A stretch of DNA of 32,444 nt from Syntrophus aciditrophicus (GCA_020722315.1 DYLD01000013.1:1-32444); one strand, 5' to 3'. Counted from the stretch's first letter, positions 15,491-24,940 are shown. The notes: generated from the sequence alone by a model not told the origin. Program-made: numbers and translations.

Positions 15491-16789
15491 TTAATCCCTA
15501 TTGTCAAACACCCTCTTGGTTTTTCTCTCCGACCGGGGCAGCGCGCCGTAGTCGGCAACTTCCACCTCACAGCTCACCATGATTTGCCTTTTGACGGCCT
15601 GCTGGACGTCATTTCTGATACGTTCGTCTAGACTCGAATCCGAAATATTCATATCGCGTTCCAGCTTGATCAGCATGTGGTCTTTCCCCGTTTTATCGCG
15701 GTTCAAAATAATCTGGTATTCACTCCCGGCACCGTCGATGTGCGAAAGAATCTGGTCGATATGGCTGGGATAGATGTTGACGGCCCTGAAGATGAACATA
15801 TCGTCCGAACGGCCGAGGATGCGGTCGTGCATCGGCATCACGCTGCCGCACGGGCACGGCTCTGTTATAAGCCTTGTCAGGTCTCTCGTCCGATAGCGGA
15901 TCAGAGGGGAAGCCTCTTTCCTCAGCGTCGTTACGACCATCTCTCCGACCTCGCCGGGAGCAACCGGCTCGAGCGTTTCAGGATCGAGAATCTCCAGGAT
16001 GTAATAGTCCGCCCAGTAGTGGATGCCCCTGTGATACTGGCAGTCGAGACCGGTTCCGGGACCGTAGAGCTCCGTCAGGCCGGGAATATCGTAAAGCTGG
16101 TCTAGCGCAACGCCGGAAAGCTCGGAGATACGTTTCCTCATCGCGTCGCTCGACCGTTCGGATCCGAATATGATCTTTCTCAGGGCAATCTTTCCCCTCA
16201 ACCCCCGCTTGTCTATCTCTTCCGCCATCAAAAGCCCCATCGACGCGGTGCAGCACAGAACCGTTGTCTGGAGATCCTCGAGAAACTGGCACTGCATGTC
16301 GATGTTTCCCGGTCCGGAGGGGATCGCCATCGCGCCGAAACGTTCGCAGCCGAGCTGGAAGCCGCATCCGGCCGTCCAGACCCCATAACCGACGGCTATC
16401 TGGATTTTGTCTTCTTTTGTGCAGCCGGCATAGGCGTAACAGCGGGCAAACATCTCGGCCCAGTCGTCAACATCTTTCGCGGTGTAGGAAAGGATCTTTC
16501 GTTTGCCGGTCGTACCGCTTGACGCATGAATCCTAACGACATCTTTCAGTGGAACGCTCAGAAGTGGAAACGGATATCCCTCCTGAAGGTCTTTGCTGGA
16601 AACAAAGGGAAGCTTTCGTATGTCGTCCAGCGTCTGAATGTCCTTGGGCTTTACACCGGCTTTATCAAACTTGGCGCGGTAGTAGCCCGAGCCGTTGTAC
16701 GCATGGGCCACAGTCCATTTCAGACCCTCCAGCTGGAATTCCCTCAATTGCTTTGCGGTCTTGATCGGTGTACGGACGTTCTTTTCCAT
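15491..16789 (-). CDS. Phenylacetate-CoA ligase (PaaK) family acyl-CoA ligase
   Basis: A 432-residue AMP-forming CoA ligase of the PaaK family, normal in length. It activates a carboxylic acid with ATP and CoA. Visible motifs: the phosphate loop HASSGTTGKRK (88-98), YGPGTGLDCQYHRGIHYWAD in the middle, the RYRTRDLTRLI hinge region and the C-terminal PRSERKTKRVF with the likely catalytic Lys423. PaaK relatives act on phenylacetate, benzoate derivatives and several other acids, so the substrate cannot be fixed. It follows hyuB by 12 bp. In acetophenone degraders a CoA ligase gene likewise follows a HyuAB-type carboxylase, which suggests it might activate a carboxylation product. Confidence 0.88.
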   Translation of the reverse strand: MEKNVRTPIKTAKQLREFQLEGLKWTVAHAYNGSGYYRAKFDKAGVKPKDIQTLDDIRKLPFVSSKDLQEGYPFPLLSVPLKDVVRIHASSGTTGKRKILSYTAKDVDDWAEMFARCYAYAGCTKEDKIQIAVGYGVWTAGCGFQLGCERFGAMAIPSGPGNIDMQCQFLEDLQTTVLCCTASMGLLMAEEIDKRGLRGKIALRKIIFGSERSSDAMRKRISELSGVALDQLYDIPGLTELYGPGTGLDCQYHRGIHYWADYYILEILDPETLEPVAPGEVGEMVVTTLRKEASPLIRYRTRDLTRLITEPCPCGSVMPMHDRILGRSDDMFIFRAVNIYPSHIDQILSHIDGAGSEYQIILNRDKTGKDHMLIKLERDMNISDSSLDERIRNDVQQAVKRQIMVSCEVEVADYGALPRSERKTKRVFDNRD

Positions 16790-16801
16790 CTCTCTCTCCT
16801 T

Positions 16802-18532
16802 TTACGATTGGTGAAGATTGAGCTTCGCTTTCTTGCTGGTTTGTTTCTTTGTTGTGCCGACGATTCGTCTAGAGGTTTTGACATCAAAGCCGTAATCTTT
16901 GCGGGCTCCTCTCGGACTCACATACCCCTCCGCCAGATCGCTGAGGATCAGATCTATATCGCGCTCAAGAGGGTCGCCGTAACCTCCCCCGCCGGGGGCG
17001 TCAATCGTCACGACATCGCCCGGCTGGAGCTGTGTCAGGCCGTACGGGTTGCCAGGCGAGCCGTTGATAAGAAACTGTGCTCGTGCCCCGGGCTTGCCGC
17101 CAAAAAGCCCTTTCGGCGGGTAAATATACCGGCCGGCCTGTATTCCCAGATTTACCGGCGGAAGCGGTGCATACCGATCGTCGGGAACCCTGAAGACTTC
17201 CCGTTTTCCGAGGCCGCCCCTCATCTTGCCGGGACCGCCCGAATCAGGGATCAGCTCCCTTCTCTCGACGATCAGCGGCGTGTCGTTTTCAAATATCTCC
17301 ACAGGCGTGTTTGCGCCGTTCGCCGGAAAGATATAGACATAGTTGCCGTCGTTTGCCGCGCCGGCGCCCATCCCGCCTCCCCGGATGATCACCGAGTGCC
17401 AGGGCTTCCCGTCGAATCTTCTCCCGTAAAACACGTTCATCGCCGCCGGCGTCCCGCCGGAGGAGGCGATCACACGGTCGGGCAATACCTCCGAAAGGCC
17501 TCTATAGATGATCTCGGTCAAAAAGTGGCCGATCATCATCCGCGCGGCGACGGCAGCGGGAAACCTGCAATTGACGACGGTTCCTTCGGGCGCGATCAGT
17601 TTTATCGGCCTGGCGCAACCCTCGTTGTTGGGGATATCCGGCGCAAAGATGCTTTTAATGGCCATGAAGACATACGCATACGTAAAATTGTAAACAACGT
17701 TTCCTCCCCATTTTACCTGTCCTGAGGAGCCGTCAAGATCAACGACGATGTCGCTTTTGCTGATACTGATCTTTGCCTGGATCACGATGTCCTGTCCTTG
17801 GTTCTGCTCGATGATGCCTTTTGCCGCATACGTGCCGTCGGGGATCTTTTCGATCATGCCTCGCATGCTCTTTTCGGTAAAGCCGATGATCTGATCCGCC
17901 AGGTCGTCAAGGTTTTCGAGATCATTGTCCTCGAGCATCTGGCATATCTTCTCGGAGCAGACATGGTTCGCCGCTACCTGGGAACGGATATCGCCGATAA
18001 CCTGCTCCGGCGTCCGGACATTCCAGCGTATCATGTCAAGGACCGATTGGTTGAGAACTCCTCTGTCGTAGAGCTTGACGAAGGGGATAAAGATCCCCTC
18101 CTCGAAAACGTCCTGATTGTCTGACGAAACGCGGCCTCCTATATCGGAATGGTGGAACACGCAGGCCGTAAACGATGTCAGTTGGTTTTTGTAAAAGATC
18201 GGGCTGATCACGCAGATGTCATTCAAATGACCCGCCAGCGCCCATGGGTCGTTTATGATAAAGATATCCCCCGGATGGTAGTAATCGGCCGGATATTTCG
18301 TGACGATATTCTTTATCCCCAGCGCCATCGCTCCCGACTGTCCGGGCGTTGCAAACGTGCCCTGGGCCAGCTCCCGCCCTTTTTTGTCGGTAAATATACA
18401 GGTATAATCGTGCGCATCCCTGAGCAGGCTGGAAAACGCGGTACGGGAGACGCTGCTGTCGGCCTCATCGACGATTGAAATCAGCCTGCGCCACAGTATC
18501 TCCAACGTGATCGGATCGAACACAGCAGCCAT
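16802..18532 (-). CDS. Hydantoinase B / acetone-carboxylase-like subunit
   Basis: A 576-residue HyuB-family protein, the partner of HyuA. The family includes N-methylhydantoinase, 5-oxoprolinase and the carboxylating subunits of acetone and acetophenone carboxylases. It starts FDPITLEILWRRLISIVDEA, the family's usual opening, and continues with ARDAHDYTC-like (LLRDAHDYTCIFTDKKGREL), PGDIFIINDPWALAGHLND and the C-terminal GDVVTIDAPGGGGYGDP glycine-rich motif. ATG at 18532 is served by AAGGAGG, which overlaps the hyuA stop, implying coupled translation. Whether it hydrolyses an amide or carboxylates a ketone cannot be told from sequence; the surrounding CoA-ester genes make carboxylation the likelier. 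Confidence 0.88.
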   Translation of the reverse strand: MAAVFDPITLEILWRRLISIVDEADSSVSRTAFSSLLRDAHDYTCIFTDKKGRELAQGTFATPGQSGAMALGIKNIVTKYPADYYHPGDIFIINDPWALAGHLNDICVISPIFYKNQLTSFTACVFHHSDIGGRVSSDNQDVFEEGIFIPFVKLYDRGVLNQSVLDMIRWNVRTPEQVIGDIRSQVAANHVCSEKICQMLEDNDLENLDDLADQIIGFTEKSMRGMIEKIPDGTYAAKGIIEQNQGQDIVIQAKISISKSDIVVDLDGSSGQVKWGGNVVYNFTYAYVFMAIKSIFAPDIPNNEGCARPIKLIAPEGTVVNCRFPAAVAARMMIGHFLTEIIYRGLSEVLPDRVIASSGGTPAAMNVFYGRRFDGKPWHSVIIRGGGMGAGAANDGNYVYIFPANGANTPVEIFENDTPLIVERRELIPDSGGPGKMRGGLGKREVFRVPDDRYAPLPPVNLGIQAGRYIYPPKGLFGGKPGARAQFLINGSPGNPYGLTQLQPGDVVTIDAPGGGGYGDPLERDIDLILSDLAEGYVSPRGARKDYGFDVKTSRRIVGTTKKQTSKKAKLNLHQS

Positions 18533-18544
18533 TTTCAGACCTCC

Positions 18545-20632
18545 TTAAAGATCAATCCAGAGAAAGCCATAGTCGTCCATTCTGATATGGGAGCCCTCGC
18601 CGACAATCAACGTGGATTCCCTCTCTTCGATAATGGCAGGTCCTTCGAACTCTGCGCCGGGAAAGAGACTGTAGCGATCATAGACGGTATACGGGATAAA
18701 ATCGTGGACGGCGGCGGAAAAGGCCTGCCTCTTTCCCTTGATAGCCGCACCGAGCGTATGTCCTCTGCTCGGGGCCAGTTTGGGAATTTTCAGAAGCTGT
18801 GCGGAAAGACTGGCCCGCACCCTGAAGTTGATAAATTCGACTTCAGACTCCGGATAGGTCCTGCCGTAGAGTTTTTCGTAGGTTTCATCGAAAAGGCGCC
18901 GTACGTCCGCTTTCTTGAGGTTTGCGAAATTTCCGTTCGGGACGGGGATATTGGTCTCCGAACCCTGACCGATAAACCGCATGTCGATGGATCTTTCATA
19001 ACTGATGCTTTCTGTGCCGGCTTCCCTCTGCAGGATCTTGGCGGCCTCCCTCTCAAGCTCGCTGAAGAGCTGCTCGACCTCTAAAAAAGAGGCCGAGCTC
19101 AGCGTCACCTTATGGCTGCGGAGGAGATCAAAGGCCCGCGGTGCGGTGAAAAACCCCATCGCGGAGCCGACACCGGCATTCGGCGGAACGAGGATACGCG
19201 GTGCACCCAATTTCTTCGCCAGACCATACGCATGCACCGGCCCGGCGCCTCCGAACGCGGCGATTGTTACAATCTTCGGGTTCCCCCCTTTTTCGGCGAT
19301 ATGGGTTTTGGCGGCCGCCGTCATTGTTTCGTTGATCAGATCATGGATCCCCCAGATCGCATCGATGAACGATACGCCGAGCGGTTTGGCAATCTTCTCC
19401 TCGACGCCCCGCCTCGCCTTCTTTTTGTCGAGCTTCATCTCACCGCCGAGGAAATAATTCTCGTCGAGATAGCCCAAAAGCAAATCGGCGTCGGTGACGC
19501 AAGGCTCCTTTCCGCCCCGTCCGTAGCATATCGGGCCGGGCGCCGCCCCCGAACTCTCCGGCCCTACCTGGAGCGTACCGAGTTTGCTGACCTTCGCGAT
19601 GCTGCCGCCGCCGGCCCCTATCTCCATCAAATCCACAACGGGCACCTGGATCGCAAGACCGCTTCCCCTCATGAACCTCTGAACGCGCCCCACCTCGAAG
19701 GTCGGAACGACCCCGGCGACGCCCTTCTGAATCAGGCACGATTTGGCCGTTGTGCCGCCCATGTCAAAAACAAACATCTCCGGGATATTAAAGTTCTTGC
19801 CGTAGTACTGGCCGGCGATAACCGCCGCGGTCGGCCCCGATTCGATAATCCGGACCGGAAACTCGGCCGCCGTCTCGACGGATGTAACGCCGCCGCTCGA
19901 GAGCATAATAAAGAGTCTTCCCGAAAAGCCGATCTTCTTTAGCCGTTCGGAAAGCCCCGACAGGTATCTTCCGGTAAGGGGCTTTACGTATGCGTTCGTG
20001 ACGGTGGTGCTGGTTCTTTCGTACTCCTTGATCTGCGGTAGGACGCGGTATGAAATGGAAACAGCTACGCCCGGCGCCTCTTTCTTGATGATCTCTTCGA
20101 GCAAAAGCTCATGGACTGGATTCTCAAACGAATTGATCAGACAGACCGCGATCGATTCCACACCCATACCGACAAGGGCACGGACGACCCTTCTGGCTTC
20201 TTTCGGATCAAGGGGCTTCAGGATGTCCCCGTTGCTCCGGATTCTTTCATCCACTTCGAGTCGGTATTTTCTCGGAACCAGGGGACGGGGAAACTCGGCG
20301 AAGATATCGTACGGGGCGTACCGTATCTCCCGGCCGATTTCCAGAACGTCGCGGAATCCTTTGGTTGTGATCAGTCCGGTTCTGGCGCCCTTTCTTTCGA
20401 TGATCGAATTTATGACCAGCGTTGTGCCGTGGATCAGCTCATCCAGCTCGGAGACAAAACCGGGCAGCTTTGACTCCAGCTCTCTTATTCCCTCTTCGAC
20501 CGCGTCGGAAGGGTCTACGGGCGTCGTCAGACATTTCGCGGTCGTTATGTTACCGGAGTCATCATCGATGAGCGCAAAGTCGGTGAACGTTCCTCCAATG
20601 TCGCACCCCAGGCGGTAGTGGTGTTTTTTCAT
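18545..20632 (-). CDS. Hydantoinase A / acetone-carboxylase-like ATPase subunit
   Basis: A 695-residue HyuA-family protein with an actin-like ATPase fold; in this family it activates the substrate (for example as a phospho-enol) for the HyuB partner. Motifs: phosphate 1 GCDIGGTFTDFALID (9-23), VINSIIERKGARTGLITTKG, DMGGTTAKSCLIQ as a second phosphate-binding loop, and AAFGGAGPVHAYGLAKKLG. I chose ATG at 20632 because GGGAGG precedes it; GTG at 20647 would place the ribosome site inside the coding region. It follows the mutase gene by 26 bp and is coupled to hyuB. No gamma subunit like that of acetone carboxylase is present. Confidence 0.88.
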   Translation of the reverse strand: MKKHHYRLGCDIGGTFTDFALIDDDSGNITTAKCLTTPVDPSDAVEEGIRELESKLPGFVSELDELIHGTTLVINSIIERKGARTGLITTKGFRDVLEIGREIRYAPYDIFAEFPRPLVPRKYRLEVDERIRSNGDILKPLDPKEARRVVRALVGMGVESIAVCLINSFENPVHELLLEEIIKKEAPGVAVSISYRVLPQIKEYERTSTTVTNAYVKPLTGRYLSGLSERLKKIGFSGRLFIMLSSGGVTSVETAAEFPVRIIESGPTAAVIAGQYYGKNFNIPEMFVFDMGGTTAKSCLIQKGVAGVVPTFEVGRVQRFMRGSGLAIQVPVVDLMEIGAGGGSIAKVSKLGTLQVGPESSGAAPGPICYGRGGKEPCVTDADLLLGYLDENYFLGGEMKLDKKKARRGVEEKIAKPLGVSFIDAIWGIHDLINETMTAAAKTHIAEKGGNPKIVTIAAFGGAGPVHAYGLAKKLGAPRILVPPNAGVGSAMGFFTAPRAFDLLRSHKVTLSSASFLEVEQLFSELEREAAKILQREAGTESISYERSIDMRFIGQGSETNIPVPNGNFANLKKADVRRLFDETYEKLYGRTYPESEVEFINFRVRASLSAQLLKIPKLAPSRGHTLGAAIKGKRQAFSAAVHDFIPYTVYDRYSLFPGAEFEGPAIIEERESTLIVGEGSHIRMDDYGFLWIDL

Positions 20633-20658
20633 TCCTGCCTCCCACACGGATTGCTTTG

Positions 20659-22287
20659 TCAGACCAGACCGGGCTCTTCAAACTCGCCAAAGACGTCGCG
20701 GAAAATCTTCGTCATCTCGCCGACGGTCGCGTACGCCCGGCAACAGTCGACAAGAAAAGGCATCACGTTCTCGCCCGCTTTGGTTGCCTTTTCGAGAGCC
20801 TCGAGGGTGCGTTTCACATCGCGCTGATTTCTTTCCCTTTTAACCCTCTTTAGTTCCCTGATCTGTTTTTCGGCTGTTTTTACATTATAGCGGTGCAGTT
20901 CAACCTCTTTGGATTCCCCTTCCGTGTAGATGTTCACGCCGACCTTGAGAAATTCCCCGGATTGCACACCTTTTTCGAATTCGTAGGCCTGCCTGGACAC
21001 AAGCCTCTGGATATAGCCCGTTGCCACAGCGGGGATGATTCCGCCCATCTTCTCGATTTTTTCGCTCTCCTCTTCGATCTTTGCCTCCATCTCCTTCGTG
21101 AGGGTTTCGATGAAGTAGCTTCCGGCCAGCGGATCAACGGTATCCCTCATGCCGACCTCGTCCATCAAAAGTTGCAATGTTCTCAAAGAGATAACCGCTG
21201 ATTCCGGCGTCGGAATCGTATAGGCCTCGTCGTAGCTGCAAAGCGCGATCGTCTGCGCACCACCGAGCGCCGCGGCTAGTGCGTAATAGGCACCCCGCAT
21301 GATGTTGTTTTGGGGTTGCGCCTTCGTCAGACCGAAGCCCCCGCCCCCGAAGAGCCCCCGGAGAAACATGTTCGACGTCTTTTTTACGTTGTATTTCTCC
21401 TTGAGGTTTCTCGCCCAGAGCTTTCTTGCGGCGCGGAACTTCGCGATCTGCTCCCAGAGATTACCGAACACGTTGAGGTTGAATGAAAACCGCCCGACGA
21501 ATTCGTCAATGTCATAACCCCGTGCGAGGACATTGTCGATATACGCGTTCGCGATCAGAAACGCGAACGCGATCTCCTGCGCGGGGGTGGCGCCCGATTC
21601 CCGGATATGGTACCCGCAGACGCTGACGGGATTTGTCTTCGGTAAGGCCTTGATCGAATACTCGATCACGTCGCCGACAAGCTTGACGGCCGGCTCGACC
21701 GGAAAGATCCAGGCCCCCCGGCCTATCATTTCCTTGAGGATATCGTTCTGCGGCGTTGCGGAAATCACCTTCGGGTCGTATCCGTATTTCTCGGCCGCCG
21801 CCTGGTACATCGCGAGCATAATCGACGCGACGGCGTTGATCGTAAGCCCGGTGCCGATCTCGGCCAGGTTGATGTCCCTGAATGCGACCTCGAAGTCGCG
21901 CAGCGAATCTACTGCCATCCCGACCCGTCCCACTTCCCCTTCGGCGATCGGATCATCGGAATCGTAGCCCATCTGCGTCGGCAAATCGAACGCGACGTTC
22001 AGACCTGTCTGGCCGTTGGCGATCATCAGCTTGAAACGCTCGTTCGTCTCGTAAGGAGTCCCGAAGCCTGTGTACTGCCGGGTCGTCCATGCCCGGCTGC
22101 GGTAGCCCTGCGGATGGATCGCCCGCGTAAAAGGGTACTGGCCCGGATCGGCAAGGTCCTTTTCGTAGGAGAAGCCTACCCGTTCGAGATCCTCCGGGCC
22201 GTAGAACGTCTTCACATGGATGCCCGATTGCAACTCTACATCGGTTATCTGGCCCTTTTCGTTCTTGGTATATTTTGCTACGCCCAT
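20659..22287 (-). CDS. Methylmalonyl-CoA mutase, large (substrate-binding) subunit
   Basis: A 542-residue TIM-barrel subunit of a two-gene B12-dependent acyl-CoA mutase. Architecture alone would also fit isobutyryl- or 2-hydroxyisobutyryl-CoA mutase, but two specificity positions decide. Tyr72 (in TTRQY) matches Tyr89 of the Propionibacterium mutase, which is Phe in isobutyryl- and Ile in hydroxyisobutyryl-CoA mutases. Arg190 (NDILKEMIGR) matches the carboxylate-binding Arg207, which is Gln in the others. His227 in CGYHIRESGA matches the catalytic His244. So (R)-methylmalonyl-CoA to succinyl-CoA is the expected reaction. ATG at 22287 follows AGGAGG. The neighbours mcmB, meaB and mce complete the set. 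Confidence 0.93.
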   Translation of the reverse strand: MGVAKYTKNEKGQITDVELQSGIHVKTFYGPEDLERVGFSYEKDLADPGQYPFTRAIHPQGYRSRAWTTRQYTGFGTPYETNERFKLMIANGQTGLNVAFDLPTQMGYDSDDPIAEGEVGRVGMAVDSLRDFEVAFRDINLAEIGTGLTINAVASIMLAMYQAAAEKYGYDPKVISATPQNDILKEMIGRGAWIFPVEPAVKLVGDVIEYSIKALPKTNPVSVCGYHIRESGATPAQEIAFAFLIANAYIDNVLARGYDIDEFVGRFSFNLNVFGNLWEQIAKFRAARKLWARNLKEKYNVKKTSNMFLRGLFGGGGFGLTKAQPQNNIMRGAYYALAAALGGAQTIALCSYDEAYTIPTPESAVISLRTLQLLMDEVGMRDTVDPLAGSYFIETLTKEMEAKIEEESEKIEKMGGIIPAVATGYIQRLVSRQAYEFEKGVQSGEFLKVGVNIYTEGESKEVELHRYNVKTAEKQIRELKRVKRERNQRDVKRTLEALEKATKAGENVMPFLVDCCRAYATVGEMTKIFRDVFGEFEEPGLV

Positions 22288-22295
22288 CGCGCCTC

Positions 22296-22697
22296 CTAAG
22301 CATGCGTTAAGTTATCCCTGATAAAGCGGACGATGTCCAGAAACGGCGTTCCTCCGGGGAACACGCCGCTGATCCCTATTTTTTTCAGTTGCGGGATATC
22401 CTTCGCTGGGATGACTCCCCCGATGACGACCATCTTGTCGTCGATTCCCGCGTCGCGGGCCTTTTGCATGTACTTTCGCGCGATCGGGACATGCGCGCCG
22501 CTCATGATCGAAAGCCCCACGACGTCGACATCCTCCTGCAGCGCGATCCTGATGATATCATCCACCGTTTTATGAAGACCCGTATAGATGACTTCCATCC
22601 CCGCCTCCATAAGGGCGTGCGCGACAACCTTCGCTCCCCGATCGTGCCCGTCGAGGCCGGGCTTTGCTATGAGCACCTTGATAGCCTTTGCCTTCAA
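22296..22697 (-). CDS. Methylmalonyl-CoA mutase, B12-binding small subunit
   Basis: A 133-residue cobalamin-binding domain in the base-off/His-on mode. The lower ligand motif DxHxxG is DGHDRG (16-21) with His18 to cobalt; SIMSGAH (about 63-69) and GGVIP (about 93-97) complete the B12 pocket. It pairs with the large subunit encoded 8 bp downstream. Separate small subunits are common in archaea and some anaerobic bacteria, whereas most bacterial methylmalonyl-CoA mutases have the domain fused. Confidence 0.94.
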   Translation of the reverse strand: MKAKAIKVLIAKPGLDGHDRGAKVVAHALMEAGMEVIYTGLHKTVDDIIRIALQEDVDVVGLSIMSGAHVPIARKYMQKARDAGIDDKMVVIGGVIPAKDIPQLKKIGISGVFPGGTPFLDIVRFIRDNLTHA

Positions 22698-22742
22698 TTT
22701 GTGCCTCCTTATGAAATGTGCTGCGCCGCCGCGCAGTGGGCG

Positions 22743-23702
22743 TCAGATATTTGTCGTTCCCAGAGAGTCGAGGACCTTTTGCATCGCACTGTAGGGATCG
22801 GTCTTTCCCGAACGGACGTCGCTGAGAACATCCTTGAACAGGCGGTTTTTTTTCAGCCTCTTTTGGGTTCTCTGCCAAAATTCCTCTTTTAAGAGCGCGA
22901 TAAACAAAAGCCCCAGCTTTTCTTTTTTCTTTTGCTCCTTTTTTCCACTTTCGGCGACGAACCGCCAGTGTCTTTTGATAGCATCCGTCAGGACTTCAAT
23001 TCCCTCTCCGCTGTCCGCGCGGGTTAGAAGCACCGGAACATGCCAGTCGCCCGGCGTGTTCACGCGGGACGAAAAGGCCTCGAGGTCCTTTTTTGCCTCC
23101 TCCGCCCCGGGTTTGTCTGCCTTGTTGACAACGAGGATATCACCGATTTCGGTAAGCCCTGCCTTTAAAAGCTGTATTTCATCCCCGTAATCGCCTGTAA
23201 AAACGGTGATGATCGTATCGCAGAGCAAAAAAAGCCCCTTCTCCGACTGTCCGGCCCCGACGCTTTCGAAAATGATCACATCCTTGCCGAGACCTTCGAG
23301 AACATACATCGCCCCCGCCGCCGCCTTCGCGAGCCCGCCGGGATAGCCCCTGTGCGCCATCGAACGGATGAAGATCTTCTTTTTTTCCGCGTTCTTCATC
23401 CGCAGCCGATCCCCCAAAAACGCGCCTCTTGTGTGGATGCTCGTGGGATCCGTCGCGATCACGCCGACGTTGCGGCCCGAATCGGCAAAGGCCACCGCCA
23501 GACGCCCGGCAAGCGTGCTTTTTCCTGCCCCCGGGGGGCCTGTAATCCCTAATACATTTGCCTTTCCTGTATGGGGCAAAAGACGCGACAGCGCCGTATA
23601 GGCACCTGAGTTTTCTTCCTCCACTTTTGAAATCAGCCGGGCGGCGCTTTTTTCATCTCCGTTCAGTATCTTTTCGACGAGTGACGTCAATGTCGTCTTC
23701 AA
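22743..23702 (-). CDS. meaB: MeaB-family G-protein chaperone of the B12 mutase
   Basis: A 319-residue SIMIBI-class GTPase of the MeaB/ArgK family that protects and loads the B12 mutase. Walker A is GPPGAGKST (55-63), the family switch region reads FESVGAGQSEKG, and the base-specificity motif is VVNKAD. The GDYGDEIQLLKAGL stretch replaces the more usual GAGDELQGIKKGI, a mild divergence. The C-terminal third is lysine-rich (KKEQKKKEK) and serves dimerisation in relatives. It lies upstream of mcmB (45 bp) and 5 bp after the CoA-transferase gene. Confidence 0.92.
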   Translation of the reverse strand: MKTTLTSLVEKILNGDEKSAARLISKVEEENSGAYTALSRLLPHTGKANVLGITGPPGAGKSTLAGRLAVAFADSGRNVGVIATDPTSIHTRGAFLGDRLRMKNAEKKKIFIRSMAHRGYPGGLAKAAAGAMYVLEGLGKDVIIFESVGAGQSEKGLFLLCDTIITVFTGDYGDEIQLLKAGLTEIGDILVVNKADKPGAEEAKKDLEAFSSRVNTPGDWHVPVLLTRADSGEGIEVLTDAIKRHWRFVAESGKKEQKKKEKLGLLFIALLKEEFWQRTQKRLKKNRLFKDVLSDVRSGKTDPYSAMQKVLDSLGTTNI

Positions 23703-23707
23703 GGCCT

Positions 23708-24895
23708 TTAAATAATACCCTTTTCTTTCATTTCCACGAGCTTTTCCGCTGAATATCCGAGCTCGCCGTAAATTTTTGCGTTATGTTCCCCGAGTCGGGG
23801 AGGAAACGACATTTCGCGGTTGGATTCCTTCAGAAAAGCGGTCATGTAAGGCGGCGGGGCCATGTAGATCCTCGTGCCTGTAACCGGATCCTTTGCCGTG
23901 AGGATGGACTCTTTGACAAAGTCGTCGTTGAGTACTTCCTCGATCGTATTCACGCGGGAGATCGGTATCGTCGCGTTCCTGCAGAGATCGATCATCTCGT
24001 CGGTCGTCTTGTTCTTGATGCATTCGCCGATCAGCAGGTTCAGTTTCTTTACATCGTTGATCCGCCCGGCGTTCTTTTCGTATTCGGGACGCGCCAGATG
24101 CTCAAATCCCGGGAGTTTCGTGAACGACTGCCACTGCCGGTCGTTTCCGACGGCAATATAGGCGTAGCCATCCTTTGTTTGATAGACCGACACGGGCGCG
24201 AAAAATTCGTGGGTGTTGCCTCTTCTCGTTATCCTTTTGCCGAACGACTTCGCAAGCGTAATTGCCTGCGTGAGCCAGGAGACCGTCGAGATGAACATCG
24301 AAAGGCTTATCTTCTCTCCCTCTCCGGTCAAAGCGCGTTTGAAAAGGGCCTTCATGATCAGCCCGTAGGCATGTTCGCTTGTCCCCATGTCGGAAAGCGG
24401 TATCCCGAGCACCTGAGGCTCGCCGTCGGCCTCGCCGGTAAGCTCCATAAGCCCTCCCCGCGCCTGCAAGATCGGGTCATACGCCGCTTCGTTGCTGTCC
24501 GGTCCGAAACCGGTAACCCCGACCCAGATAAGGTCGGGCTTGATTTTCTTCAGGGTCGAGTAATCAATCCCCAGTTTCTCGTAATTGCGGGGCAGCTGGT
24601 TCGTCGCGAAGATATCAACGTTGAGCTTGACGATCAGCTCTTGGAAAAGCTTTCTGCCTTCGGGCGAGCCGAGATTCAGTGTAATCGCCTCTTTGCCGGC
24701 ATTGAACGCCATAAAGTAGGTGTTCATCCCCTCTTCGGAGAGCCTGTTCTCTCCTACCATCCGATTGGGATCGCCGGTCGTCGGATTCTCCAGCCGGATC
24801 ACGCGGATGCCATCCATCGCCAGCCGGTAACTCAGAAAAGGAAGGACCGTTGCCTGTTCCAGGGAAAGCATTGTCATTTTGCGGAAAATGTCCAT
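23708..24895 (-). CDS. Class III (CaiB/BaiF) CoA-transferase
   Basis: A 395-residue family III CoA-transferase that moves CoA between acyl-CoA and a free acid through an aspartyl-CoA anhydride. The N-terminal strand ends in RVIRLENPTTGDPNR, then FMAFNAGKEAITLNL (62-76), and PDLIWVGVTGFGPDSNEAAYD. The likely catalytic Asp169 lies in GIPLSDMGTSEHAYG, the same position number as in formyl-CoA transferase. Length is normal. The mutase in the same operon can supply succinyl-CoA, the CoA donor used by many of these enzymes in aromatic catabolism, so succinyl-CoA:substrate transfer is a reasonable idea but unproven. ATG at 24895 follows AGAGGA. Confidence 0.9.
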   Translation of the reverse strand: MDIFRKMTMLSLEQATVLPFLSYRLAMDGIRVIRLENPTTGDPNRMVGENRLSEEGMNTYFMAFNAGKEAITLNLGSPEGRKLFQELIVKLNVDIFATNQLPRNYEKLGIDYSTLKKIKPDLIWVGVTGFGPDSNEAAYDPILQARGGLMELTGEADGEPQVLGIPLSDMGTSEHAYGLIMKALFKRALTGEGEKISLSMFISTVSWLTQAITLAKSFGKRITRRGNTHEFFAPVSVYQTKDGYAYIAVGNDRQWQSFTKLPGFEHLARPEYEKNAGRINDVKKLNLLIGECIKNKTTDEMIDLCRNATIPISRVNTIEEVLNDDFVKESILTAKDPVTGTRIYMAPPPYMTAFLKESNREMSFPPRLGEHNAKIYGELGYSAEKLVEMKEKGII

Positions 24896-24940
24896 GTAAT
24901 CCTCTTTCTTGATCTGGATGCATAAACCCTAAACTGTTTC

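Noticed and set aside
20659-22697. 2-hydroxyisobutyryl-CoA or isobutyryl-CoA mutase
   Set aside because: The specificity positions are Tyr (not Ile or Phe) and Arg (not Gln), as in methylmalonyl-CoA mutase.
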